NCBI GenBank assembly: GCA_030836325.1
Contig: JAURQC010000130.1
Coordinates: forward strand, 1 to 17,978
Source of the DNA: Candidatus Nanopelagicales bacterium
GTDB taxonomy: Bacteria > Actinomycetota > Actinomycetes > S36-B12
Direction of reading: 5' to 3'
DNA: 17,978 nt
Both the position numbers and the translations under genes were made by a program. Of this stretch, positions 6,221-12,732 are shown one piece after another (positions within the stretch are counted from its first letter, which is position 1; every line of letters begins with the position of its first letter). Below the pieces are notes generated by a model. That model worked only from the letters and a program-made list of their open reading frames with translations, searched no databases and had not been told where the DNA came from.

Positions 6221-7057
6221 ATGTCTAGCGTCCGCGGATTCGCGCAGGTTGACGTCTTCACTTCCGAGCCAACTCTTGGTAACCCGGTGGCTGTAGTTCT
6301 CGATGGAGCGAGGCTGAGGAACGAACAGATGCAGGCATTCACGGACTGGACCAACCTCTCGGAGGCAACGTTCGTCACGCCTGCTAGTAACCCAACCGCT
6401 GACTATGCCGTGCGGATCTTCTGCCCCGGTCGGGAACTGCCTTTCGCCGGTCACCCAACTCTCGGTACGTGTCATGCGTGGCTGGAGTCCGGCGGGCAAC
6501 CGAAGTCCGAAGTGATCGTTCAGGAATGCGGGGTCGGTCTAGTACGGATCCGTAGAGGCACGGGATCGCGTTTGTCCTTCGCCGCTCCACCGCTTCGCCG
6601 CTCCGGGCCACTTACAGATTCCGAACTCGACGTCCTGGTCCACGGCCTGGGCCTGGACAAATCACAGGTTGCCGATCACCAGTGGTGTGACAACGGACCA
6701 GGGTGGCAGGGAATTCTTGTCGACTCCGTCGACACCTTGAGAGCTATAGCGCCAGACGGACACTTACTGGCGGGACTTGACGTCGGCGTCGTCGCGCCGA
6801 GCACGGACGGAGCGGATTTTGAAGTTCGAGCCTTTTTCCCAGGCAACAACGGCCTAACCGAGGACCCGGTCACCGGATCGCTTAACGCCGCTCTTGCACA
6901 GTGGCTGATCGGATCAGGTCGAGCTCCCGACACCTACACGGCGTCCCAGGGTCGGAGCATCGGTCGTGACGGGCGCGTCTTCGTAGAACGGATCGATTCC
7001 GATATCTGGATCGGTGGCGAATCAACCACCGTGATCACCGGTTCGGTTCTGCTCTAG
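6221..7057 (+). CDS. PhzF-family isomerase/epimerase
   Basis: A 278-aa protein of the PhzF phenazine-biosynthesis/diaminopimelate-epimerase fold. Typical marks are VDVFTSEPTLGNPVAVVLDG at the N-terminus, the proposed catalytic Glu48 in NLSEATFV, FAGHPTLG (75-82), and the C-terminal half-site TEDPVTGSLNAALAQWLI. The family isomerises small carbon skeletons; most members, including this one, have no known substrate. No phenazine genes are nearby, so that pathway should not be assumed. Cytoplasmic. The 3' end overlaps the convergent membrane-protein gene by 23 nt. Confidence 0.92.
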   Translation: MSSVRGFAQVDVFTSEPTLGNPVAVVLDGARLRNEQMQAFTDWTNLSEATFVTPASNPTADYAVRIFCPGRELPFAGHPTLGTCHAWLESGGQPKSEVIVQECGVGLVRIRRGTGSRLSFAAPPLRRSGPLTDSELDVLVHGLGLDKSQVADHQWCDNGPGWQGILVDSVDTLRAIAPDGHLLAGLDVGVVAPSTDGADFEVRAFFPGNNGLTEDPVTGSLNAALAQWLIGSGRAPDTYTASQGRSIGRDGRVFVERIDSDIWIGGESTTVITGSVLL

Positions 7058-7445
7058 CGACCTTGCGCAGCCACCACAGGCCGACGAACGGCAGGACCAG
7101 AGGGATGAACAGGTAGCCACTGCCATAGGTGGACCACACCGAGGCGCGTGGGAAGTACTCGGGAAGGATCAGGCTGATCGTTCCGACGATTAGGACTCCC
7201 GCCATCTCAATCGCGATCGCGATGAAGGCAACGCGACTGGTGGTCCGATTTCCGCGAGCAAGTGCCACAGTGGCGACTACATAGACGATCGCGGCAAACG
7301 CAGAGAGCAGGTACGCAACCGGCGCTTCATCGAAGCGCACCACGAGCTGCAGTGCAGATCGCGACGTTGCTCCAATGGCGAAGATCGCGTACAGCACGAC
7401 CAGGACTCGGCCGAAGCCTTGATTGATCGCGGGTGATTCAGACAC
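7035..7445 (-). CDS. Conserved actinobacterial-type integral membrane protein (unknown function)
   Basis: About 136 aa with four predicted membrane helices (VLVVLYAIFAIGA, YLLSAFAAIVYVVATVAL, FIAIAIEMAGVLIVG, LFIPLVLPFVGLWWL) and a short basic tail. The GTG at 7445 (VSESPAINQ) is chosen as start: it overlaps the upstream stop by 8 nt, as expected for translational coupling, whereas the longer frame to 7475 adds 10 residues inside the upstream gene. No enzymatic motif is visible. It probably works with the preceding membrane protein. The conservation statement rests on memory of similar actinobacterial proteins. Confidence 0.75.
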   Translation of the reverse strand: MSESPAINQGFGRVLVVLYAIFAIGATSRSALQLVVRFDEAPVAYLLSAFAAIVYVVATVALARGNRTTSRVAFIAIAIEMAGVLIVGTISLILPEYFPRASVWSTYGSGYLFIPLVLPFVGLWWLRKVARAEPNR

Positions 7446-7797
7446 CGGCCCACACCTGCTGAATGCGCACAACAAGCACCGGCATTACTAGACCGACAAC
7501 CAGGATCACTCCTGATCCCCATCGACTCTCATCATTTTTCGCCCACCACCAACCGCCGAGCGGGATGAATGGTGACAAAAGCAGGTAGCCGACGAACTCC
7601 GCGCGGGCAAATTCTCGGTCGGTTCCAAACATCTGCACGATGCCGCCGATGGCCAGGACGACGAACATCGCCGTCAAGAGAAGAGTTCCCGCTTGAAGGA
7701 ATCGATCCGCGGGGCGCTTGATGAGCAGATAGACGAGCGCCCAGAGGGCAAGAAGCAGGCCAACGACGATCGTCGCGGTCGAGAAGGCTCCGGTCAC
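7438..7797 (-). CDS. Small integral membrane protein, first gene of a two-gene operon (unknown function)
   Basis: 119 aa with four hydrophobic segments (IVVGLLLALWALVYLLI, LLLTAMFVVLAIGGIV, VGYLLLSPFIPLGGWWW, VILVVGLVMPVLVV). GTG start at 7797; CAGAAT lies 6 nt upstream and may be the -10 box. Its 3' end overlaps the next membrane gene by 8 nt. The segment FIPLGGWWWAK resembles FIPLVLPFVGLWWL of its partner, so the two may be diverged paralogues. No known domain recognised. Confidence 0.75.
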   Translation of the reverse strand: MTGAFSTATIVVGLLLALWALVYLLIKRPADRFLQAGTLLLTAMFVVLAIGGIVQMFGTDREFARAEFVGYLLLSPFIPLGGWWWAKNDESRWGSGVILVVGLVMPVLVVRIQQVWAGV

Positions 7798-7836
7798 GAC
7801 ACAATTCTGTCAGGAGACGAATTTGGGGTTCTCTCG

Positions 7837-7842
7837 TACGCT
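7837..7842 (+). promoter_or_regulatory. -10 element (TACGCT) of a leaderless promoter
   Basis: TACGCT is 7 nt before the ATG at 7850. It favours that start over an ATG at 7823, which lies upstream of the promoter box. Confidence 0.5.
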
Positions 7843-7849
7843 GTCCGAC

Positions 7850-8041
7850 ATGGACAACGACGAGCGCGATGAGCCAACCTGGACACCCTGGGCCTACATC
7901 GGCACCGGGATCCTTGGCATCCTCATCATCATCTTCGCCCTGACCAGCGGCCAAGCGGGATTCATCGAAGCGTTGATCCTCGGTGTGTCAGTCGCGGTGA
8001 TCATCGTCGGCGTGAAGAAGCTCCGCGAGCGGAACACCTAG
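7850..8041 (+). CDS. Small two-helix membrane protein (unknown function)
   Basis: 63 aa: an acidic N-terminus MDNDERDEPTW, two hydrophobic segments (about residues 15-32 and 38-55) joined by SGQAGF, and a basic tail KKLRERNT. Start 7850 is chosen over 7823 because of the -10 box. It is divergent from the membrane-protein operon (52-nt gap) and converges on a tiny gene with which it shares CTAG as both stop codons. No family recognised. Confidence 0.65.
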   Translation: MDNDERDEPTWTPWAYIGTGILGILIIIFALTSGQAGFIEALILGVSVAVIIVGVKKLRERNT

Positions 8042-8214
8042 TTTTCGTCGTCGTCCTGGCTTTTCTTGTGATGAGCGGCCACTTCCTCGATGCCGTCGGC
8101 AGCACCCTTGATGGTTCCTCCGATGATGTGACCGGCGACCTCAGCCACATCTCCTAGTCCGTGGGCTGTCGCCTTAGCGCCCTTCTTGAGCTTGTCCTTA
8201 GTCTCATCCTCCAT
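8038..8214 (-). CDS. 58-aa soluble small protein (unknown function)
   Basis: A short frame on the minus strand: starts MEDETKDKLKKGAKATAHG and ends HHKKSQDDDEN. It is amphipathic and charged, with alternating Lys and Asp/Glu and Ala/Gly-rich helices, loosely like CsbD/general-stress or late-embryogenesis-type small proteins (a resemblance only). ATG at 8214; CACCCT lies 6 nt upstream as a possible -10 box. Third positions are mostly G/C and the composition looks protein-like. Its TAG shares the palindrome CTAG with the TAG of the convergent gene. Short frames can occur by chance, hence moderate confidence. Confidence 0.6.
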   Translation of the reverse strand: MEDETKDKLKKGAKATAHGLGDVAEVAGHIIGGTIKGAADGIEEVAAHHKKSQDDDEN

Positions 8215-8292
8215 AGCCTCAGGGTGTCACACATTCATCGCACCTGTGGGCCTTCGATGCCGATCAAGTGAGCTCCAGCAGTCGATCGGAGT

Positions 8293-8298
8293 TACCAT
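8293..8298 (+). promoter_or_regulatory. Possible -10 element (TACCAT) for the nuclease gene
   Basis: TACCAT is 9 nt before the ATG at 8308, so the leader would be only a few nt. Weaker than the others because the spacing is off. Confidence 0.3.
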
Positions 8299-8307
8299 GA
8301 ATGGGTA

Positions 8308-9642
8308 ATGCGTGCGTCAGCCCACATCTCCAAGGGAAGTGCGTTCCTGCTTGCCCTGATCTTTATTCTCGTCGGGGCCGAGGCTGCGTCCGCTGCGCCG
8401 AAGGCGCCCTTCCCCTTCCCGGACTACACGGCCGTCGACTACACGCAGATCCCGATCCAAGAAACCGGAGTCGTCGACGTCGTTGCCGACGGCGACACCT
8501 TCCGCTTCATCGAAAACGGAGCGTCCGAATACACAACCGTTCGACTCCTAGGAATCAACACTCCTGAGGTTCGAGGCTTTTACGGCAAGAACCGTGACGA
8601 AGACCAATGTGGTGCGAAGGCTGCATCGGATCTTCTCGCTTCTCTCCTTCCCTCCGGAACCCCCGTCCAACTGCGCTCCCTCAGCAAGGACTCCATCGGC
8701 CTAGATAATCGGCCGCAGCGGTACGCCTTCGCATGGAATCCGGCGACAGGCGCATACGACCTGGACGTCCAGGCCATACTCGCTCAATCCGGCCTTGCCA
8801 TGTGGTTCACCGTGGCGAACGAGGCAGCACTGTCATATTCGTACAAGGTGCTCGTCGACCAAGCACGTCAAGACGGTCGGGGTATCTGGAATCCCAACTT
8901 CTGCGGTGCTGTGGAACAACCGGACGCTTCCCTCTCCGTCACCGCCCACTGGAACGCCGGCCGCAACGACAACGCCAACCCGAACGGCGAGTACGTGATC
9001 GTCCGCAACACCGGAGCAGGGCCGGTAGACATCAGTAATTGGATCCTCCGCGACTCGAGCCTGACGTCATGGTTCACCTTCCCCAACGGGTCGGTACTCG
9101 CACCCGACGATTACCGAGTCGTCCACGTTGGTCAGGGGGTCCCAGGAAGTCCCACACCACGAGACCTCTACGTCGGTTCGCCGACCGCCATCCTCGCCAA
9201 CACCACGACGGATCGACTCCTCGGCGATGGTGTGTATCTCCTCGATCCATCCACGGCCGTACGAGCCTGGTTCGACTGGCCGTGCACAATCGACTGCACC
9301 GATCCAGCCCAAGGCGACTTGCGCATCACGACAGTGAACCCGGTGGCAACCGCGAAGAACCCGGCCAAGGCTGCGAACCAGGAATACATCGTCATCAAGA
9401 ACGTGTCTGACACGGTGATCAATCTCGACGGCTACTACTTGTCCTATCGAAGCGCAACGTACCCGTTTCTCGTTGATTCCCGGATCGCTCCGGGCAAGGA
9501 ACTGACCGTGTACATCGGCAAGGGGACACCCACACGCGGTACGCAGTATTGGGGTCGTGACCAACCACTACTCAAGAATTCGAAAGGGACCGTGGAGCTC
9601 TTGTCGGAACGCAACGTTCCCATCAGCAGCAAGAGTTGGTAG
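8308..9642 (+). CDS. Secreted staphylococcal-nuclease-like enzyme with two lamin-tail domains
   Basis: 444 aa. A signal peptide (about 1-29, cleavage near ASA) exports it. The SNase (thermonuclease) domain spans about 50-198: VADGDTFRF with the Ca-binding Asp positions, VRLLGINTPE with Arg79 and Glu87, and a second Arg at RPQRY (138). The usual Asp of the DTPE motif is Asn here, a variation that occurs in the family. Two lamin-tail (LTD) domains follow: about 206-320 (EYVIVRNTGAGPVDISNWIL) and about 335-437 (EYIVIKNVSDTVINLDGYYL). LTDs are common on secreted bacterial nucleases and may attach to the cell surface or DNA. A likely role is degrading extracellular DNA for nutrients. Converges on the acyltransferase with a 7-nt gap. 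Confidence 0.92.
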   Translation: MRASAHISKGSAFLLALIFILVGAEAASAAPKAPFPFPDYTAVDYTQIPIQETGVVDVVADGDTFRFIENGASEYTTVRLLGINTPEVRGFYGKNRDEDQCGAKAASDLLASLLPSGTPVQLRSLSKDSIGLDNRPQRYAFAWNPATGAYDLDVQAILAQSGLAMWFTVANEAALSYSYKVLVDQARQDGRGIWNPNFCGAVEQPDASLSVTAHWNAGRNDNANPNGEYVIVRNTGAGPVDISNWILRDSSLTSWFTFPNGSVLAPDDYRVVHVGQGVPGSPTPRDLYVGSPTAILANTTTDRLLGDGVYLLDPSTAVRAWFDWPCTIDCTDPAQGDLRITTVNPVATAKNPAKAANQEYIVIKNVSDTVINLDGYYLSYRSATYPFLVDSRIAPGKELTVYIGKGTPTRGTQYWGRDQPLLKNSKGTVELLSERNVPISSKSW

Positions 9643-9649
9643 CAGCTAA

Positions 9650-10396
9650 TTATGTTCGACGCGTTTGTTTCTCGGCTCGTCGTTGCTCCTCAATGATGGC
9701 CGCTTCTTCCAATGTTGGAGCAGATCCACCGTGGCGTTGTGGAATCCACGGCGCACCGGCGGGCTTGTCGGGGTAACGCGACAACGTCTCATCGAGCAAT
9801 GCACTGAGTTCTGCTCGTAGCTCGAGGGTTGCGGAGTCCGCATCTTTTTGGTCATCTTGTGGAATGGGAGCCCCGACAGTCATGCAGATTGGACGGCCTC
9901 GCGTGAAATCACGAACGTCATAAGACAACACCCGCTGTCCCCCGAAAACGATCATGGGAATCAAGGGGACATCGGCCTCCCGAGCCATCCGCACCGCGCC
10001 GTTTTTCAACTCCTTGACTTCCAGCGACCGACTCATCGTCGCTTCCGGAAACACACCGATCAATTCACCCGAACGAGCAGCAGATATTGCGGCGTCGAGT
10101 GCAGCGGACCCATCGTGTCGGTCGACCGGAATGTGCTTCATCCCCCGCATCAGGGGCCCTGCTACCGGATGCCGGAATACCGAATCCTTGGCCATGAACC
10201 GCACATAACGACGGCCCCTTCTATCTGCCGGAACACCACCAAGAGCGAAGTCCAGATAACTGGTGTGGTTCAAAGCGATGATGGCGCCGCCCTGAAGCGG
10301 AATGTTCTCCTCCCCGACGATGTCAAGTTTCATGCCGAGCAGAGAAAAGATGCCCTTGAAACCTTCGACGATTCCCCGGTAGAGCGGCTCAGCCAT
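9650..10396 (-). CDS. 1-acyl-sn-glycerol-3-phosphate acyltransferase (PlsC family)
   Basis: 248 aa. The catalytic HX4D motif is NHTSYLD (His44, Asp49). Further acyltransferase blocks are MKHIPVDRHD and GVFPEATMSRS, where the family consensus FPEG has Ala. A third block is PLIPMIVFGGQR. It transfers an acyl chain from acyl-ACP/CoA to lysophosphatidic acid at the inner face of the membrane, a step of phospholipid synthesis; other lysophospholipid acceptors are possible. The end is basic (RRAEKQTRRT). ATG at 10396 overlaps the end of the upstream DUF1707 gene by 8 nt, so the two are co-translated. Confidence 0.9.
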   Translation of the reverse strand: MAEPLYRGIVEGFKGIFSLLGMKLDIVGEENIPLQGGAIIALNHTSYLDFALGGVPADRRGRRYVRFMAKDSVFRHPVAGPLMRGMKHIPVDRHDGSAALDAAISAARSGELIGVFPEATMSRSLEVKELKNGAVRMAREADVPLIPMIVFGGQRVLSYDVRDFTRGRPICMTVGAPIPQDDQKDADSATLELRAELSALLDETLSRYPDKPAGAPWIPQRHGGSAPTLEEAAIIEEQRRAEKQTRRT

Positions 10397-10802
10397 CCTC
10401 GGGACGTCCCATTCGTGCGGTGAGGGTCCAGATCAACATGCCGCCACCCCACGGGCCCATGACCCAGATCGGCCAGTAGTAGGGGGTAGGACCATTCCCC
10501 ATCCAGGTGGCGAACCAGATGATGTTCACCAAGACACCCACGCCTAGCCATGCGGCCCACGCAGAACGCAGCTCCCGCCGCTCCTTGGCAGCCTGGACCA
10601 GATGAGTGGAGTCTCGAGGTGGGTCGTGGGGTAGATCTGCAGTGAGTATCGACAGGTCAGCAAAAGTCTTGGCCGCGTGTGCTTGGTCGAGTCGATCATT
10701 GAACTCATTGGGCTCCAAACGCCCCTCAGCGTAGGCCTCACGAAGACGCGCGATGGTCTTGTCACGATCTTCGTCGCCAGCACGAAGCTCCGGTTCATTC
10801 AT
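10389..10802 (-). CDS. DUF1707 (SHOCT-like) domain protein with two membrane helices
   Basis: 137 aa. The N-terminal DUF1707 reads RAGDEDRDKTIARLREAYAE and GRLEPNEFNDRLDQA, ending in LTADLP. A spacer then leads to two hydrophobic segments (about 82-100 and 108-128; WLGVGVLVNIIWFATW and PIWVMGPWGGGMLIWTL). DUF1707 domains are widespread in Actinobacteria, usually at the N-terminus of membrane proteins, with no settled function. Start ATG 10802 is chosen: a -10 box TATCGT lies 7 nt upstream, and the alternative GTG at 10811 overlaps that box. The downstream acyltransferase overlaps by 8 nt. Confidence 0.88.
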   Translation of the reverse strand: MNEPELRAGDEDRDKTIARLREAYAEGRLEPNEFNDRLDQAHAAKTFADLSILTADLPHDPPRDSTHLVQAAKERRELRSAWAAWLGVGVLVNIIWFATWMGNGPTPYYWPIWVMGPWGGGMLIWTLTARMGRPEDG

Positions 10803-10809
10803 ACGCTTC

Positions 10810-10815
10810 ACGATA
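10810..10815 (-). promoter_or_regulatory. -10 element (TATCGT, minus strand) of the DUF1707-acyltransferase operon
   Basis: TATCGT on the minus strand, 7 nt before the ATG at 10802. It is compatible with a leaderless mRNA and excludes the GTG at 10811. Confidence 0.5.
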
Positions 10816-10823
10816 GTGGCGTG

Positions 10824-11084
10824 TTAGCGCGGAGGGAATCCTCCGGGTGGCGCGGTGTACGGCGGGACAGAAGGGTTCGTCGGAACATTGGCCGACGGTG
10901 ACTGCGCATCGAGAAGTGCGTGCACTTCACTAGCGCGGTAACGACGATGGCCGCCCAACGTGCGGATACTCGTCAACTTGCCTGCCTTTGCCCAACGAGT
11001 GACAGTCTTCGGATCAACACGAAAGAGCGCGGCAACCTCCGAGGGGGTCAAGAGTTGCTCCGGATCCGGATCGCGTCCAGACAC
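10824..11084 (-). CDS. bldC: BldC family MerR-like transcriptional regulator
   Basis: 86 aa with an excisionase/MerR-type winged helix. LLTPSEVAALFRVDPKTVTR (helix-turn-helix) is followed by WAKAGKLTSIRTLGGHRRYR (wing), which is nearly the BldC signature. In Streptomyces BldC binds DNA cooperatively and controls development; here it would act as a DNA-binding regulator of unknown regulon. The C-terminal tail (residues about 61-86) is Pro-rich and longer than I remember for the roughly 68-aa Streptomyces protein. GTG 11084 is chosen as start because GGGAGG lies 4 nt upstream and the family begins there; the open frame to 11351 is an unsupported extension. Divergent from the Leu/Val dehydrogenase (182-nt gap), as in other Actinomycetes. 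Confidence 0.93.
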   Translation of the reverse strand: MSGRDPDPEQLLTPSEVAALFRVDPKTVTRWAKAGKLTSIRTLGGHRRYRASEVHALLDAQSPSANVPTNPSVPPYTAPPGGFPPR

Positions 11085-11087
11085 TGC

Positions 11088-11093
11088 GCCTCC
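11088..11093 (-). promoter_or_regulatory. Ribosome binding site deciding the bldC start
   Basis: Minus-strand GGGAGG ends 4 nt (CGCA) before the GTG. It is one of the few clear Shine-Dalgarno sequences in the window. Confidence 0.6.
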
Positions 11094-11254
11094 CAACGGT
11101 GTGCCGTGTGTCAGGCACAGAATCATGACGCCCAACAACCATGCGTACCTTTCCACCCGAAGCGCGCCTAGGCAAGCGAAATTCTTAGTAACACGACGCT
11201 CTACGAGGGTATTTCCTCCAAGATCAAGGGTGAAACAATTACATTCCCCTCGTC

Positions 11255-11260
11255 TAGGCT
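11255..11260 (+). promoter_or_regulatory. -10 element (TAGGCT) of a leaderless promoter for the Leu/Val dehydrogenase
   Basis: TAGGCT lies exactly 6 nt before the ATG at 11267. The bldC gene runs the other way, so the 182-nt intergenic region carries the promoters of both genes. Confidence 0.55.
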
Positions 11261-11266
11261 CGACCA

Positions 11267-12361
11267 ATGACCACCACTTCCAGCATGCTTCCCGACCCGT
11301 GGCTGGGTTTCGACGGACACGAAGAGGCAGTCGTCGCTCAGGATGAGTCAACAGGGATGCGTGCAGTCATCGCTATTCATTCGACAGTCCTCGGGCCATC
11401 GCTCGGTGGTGTTCGTATGTCGACGTACAGCGATGCACCGGAAGGAGCAGCTGCCGCCTCGTATGCCGACGCATTGCGTTTGTCACGAGCGATGACTTAC
11501 AAGAACGCTCTCGCTGGCTTACCGCATGGCGGTGGCAAGGCCGTCATCCTGCACGATCCAAACAACAAACCGGCAGCGTTGTTGCATGCATTCGGGCGAC
11601 TCGTATCTTCACTCGACGGTCGCTACGTCACTGCCGGCGACGTTGGAATGCGTGTGCAGGACATGGACACGATCGGTGAAACATGTCGATGGACCACAGG
11701 ACGTTCACCCGAGCACGGTGGTGTTGGTGATTCGGGGATCCTCACGGCGGTGGGCGTCCACGCAGGGATGCGAGCCGGTGCCGAGGCCGCCCTCGGCAGC
11801 TCGGATCTCAATGGGGTCAGCGTGGGTGTCATCGGCGCCGGGAAAGTTGGGGGTCGGCTTATCCGCCATCTGCTGGACGACGGTGCTCGGGTGGCCGCAT
11901 TGGACCCATCAAGTGCTGCTCGTCAGGCATTGGAGGGTGAGTACCCCGGACAGATCGCCTGGGTCGATTCCCTGGAGGATCTCCTGGCCCGCCAGATCGA
12001 CGTGCTGTCCCCCAATGCCCTGGGGGGCGCAGTCACCGAATCCCTCGTACAGATCCTGACCAGCAGTGGGGTCCGCCTCGTCTCCGGGGGCGCCAACAAC
12101 CAACTTGCCACACCCGAGGTGGGTGACCTCCTCGACCAGGCAGGAATCGTCTACACGCCCGACTTCTGTGTCAATTGCGGTGGGGTCATCCAGGTGGCCG
12201 AAGAACTCGTCGGAGCCGACCTTGACCGGGCGCGGGCCAAGGTGGAGGACGTCTTCGGCACCACCCGCAGCGTGCTGCGCAGGGCCAAGGAGGAGGGCCT
12301 GACCCCCGTTCAGGCGGCGGAGCGGGAAGCCGAGGCCAGAATCGACGCGGCCCGGGGTTGA
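11267..12361 (+). CDS. Leucine/valine dehydrogenase (Glu/Leu/Phe/Val dehydrogenase family)
   Basis: 364 aa, NAD-dependent oxidative deamination of branched-chain amino acids to 2-oxo acids, cytoplasmic. The N-terminal catalytic domain has HSTVLGPSLGGVRM, substrate Lys79 (TYKN), catalytic Lys91 (LPHGGGKAVI) and Asp125 (TAGDVGM); the 12-residue spacing of the two lysines matches leucine dehydrogenase. The C-terminal Rossmann domain carries GAGKVG (190-195) and the motifs LGGAV, GGANNQLA and VNCGGVIQVAEEL. It is close in motifs to Streptomyces valine dehydrogenase. Gene order bldC (divergent) - this gene - DUF3073 is as in Streptomyces. It may provide branched-chain keto acids for fatty acid primers or catabolism. 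Ile/Leu/Val preference cannot be set from sequence. Confidence 0.93.
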   Translation: MTTTSSMLPDPWLGFDGHEEAVVAQDESTGMRAVIAIHSTVLGPSLGGVRMSTYSDAPEGAAAASYADALRLSRAMTYKNALAGLPHGGGKAVILHDPNNKPAALLHAFGRLVSSLDGRYVTAGDVGMRVQDMDTIGETCRWTTGRSPEHGGVGDSGILTAVGVHAGMRAGAEAALGSSDLNGVSVGVIGAGKVGGRLIRHLLDDGARVAALDPSSAARQALEGEYPGQIAWVDSLEDLLARQIDVLSPNALGGAVTESLVQILTSSGVRLVSGGANNQLATPEVGDLLDQAGIVYTPDFCVNCGGVIQVAEELVGADLDRARAKVEDVFGTTRSVLRRAKEEGLTPVQAAEREAEARIDAARG

Positions 12362-12396
12362 GGGGGCCGCTGATGCGGACCGGGACCCGGGCGGGG

Positions 12397-12402
12397 TAAC
12401 CT
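12397..12402 (+). promoter_or_regulatory. Possible -10 element (TAACCT) for the DUF3073 gene
   Basis: TAACCT lies about 94 nt before the ATG at 12496, implying a leader near 87 nt, unlike the leaderless genes. The leader holds a 6-bp GC hairpin (CCCGGG at 12419-12424 and 12433-12438, 8-nt loop). Confidence 0.35.
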
Positions 12403-12495
12403 AGGCGCTCGTTGTGGTCCCGGGATCACGGCCCCGGGCGGCCCAGCGTGACAACGTCCATCGAGAGCCGGGAGACCGGATGAGGGGGTCGAGCC

Positions 12496-12732
12496 ATGGG
12501 GCGCGGCCGAGCTAAGGCTAAGCAGACCAAGGTCGCTCGTGCGCTGAAGTACGGCGGTCCGCAGACCGATCTTGAGCGGCTCCAAGCCGAGTTAACCGGC
12601 GGGAGCGAGTCCGTCGACACCTCCAGCGACGACACCGACGAGGATCCGTACGCGACCGATCCGTACTCTGACGACGCGGACGACGCGGACGACCCGTACG
12701 CCAAGTACATCGAGGACGAGGATCAGGACTAG
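12496..12732 (+). CDS. DUF3073 family protein
   Basis: 78 aa, one of the most conserved small proteins of Actinomycetes with unknown function. N-terminus MGRGRAKAKQTKVARALKYG is strongly basic and could bind nucleic acid; TDLERLQAEL follows; the C-terminal half is Asp/Glu/Tyr-rich (DPYATDPYSDDADDADDPYA). ATG 12496 is preceded by GAGGGGG 7 nt upstream. Its TAG stop overlaps the convergent purM stop in a CTAG palindrome (12729-12732). In known genomes it sits between the Leu/Val dehydrogenase and purM, as here. Confidence 0.92.
   Translation: MGRGRAKAKQTKVARALKYGGPQTDLERLQAELTGGSESVDTSSDDTDEDPYATDPYSDDADDADDPYAKYIEDEDQD

Noticed and set aside
6221..7057. Phenazine biosynthesis locus
   Set aside because: Only the widespread PhzF fold is present; no other phenazine genes occur in the window.
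11085..11351. 89-residue N-terminal extension of BldC
   Set aside because: It covers the intergenic region and the start of the divergent dehydrogenase; a good Shine-Dalgarno and the family length support the GTG at 11084.
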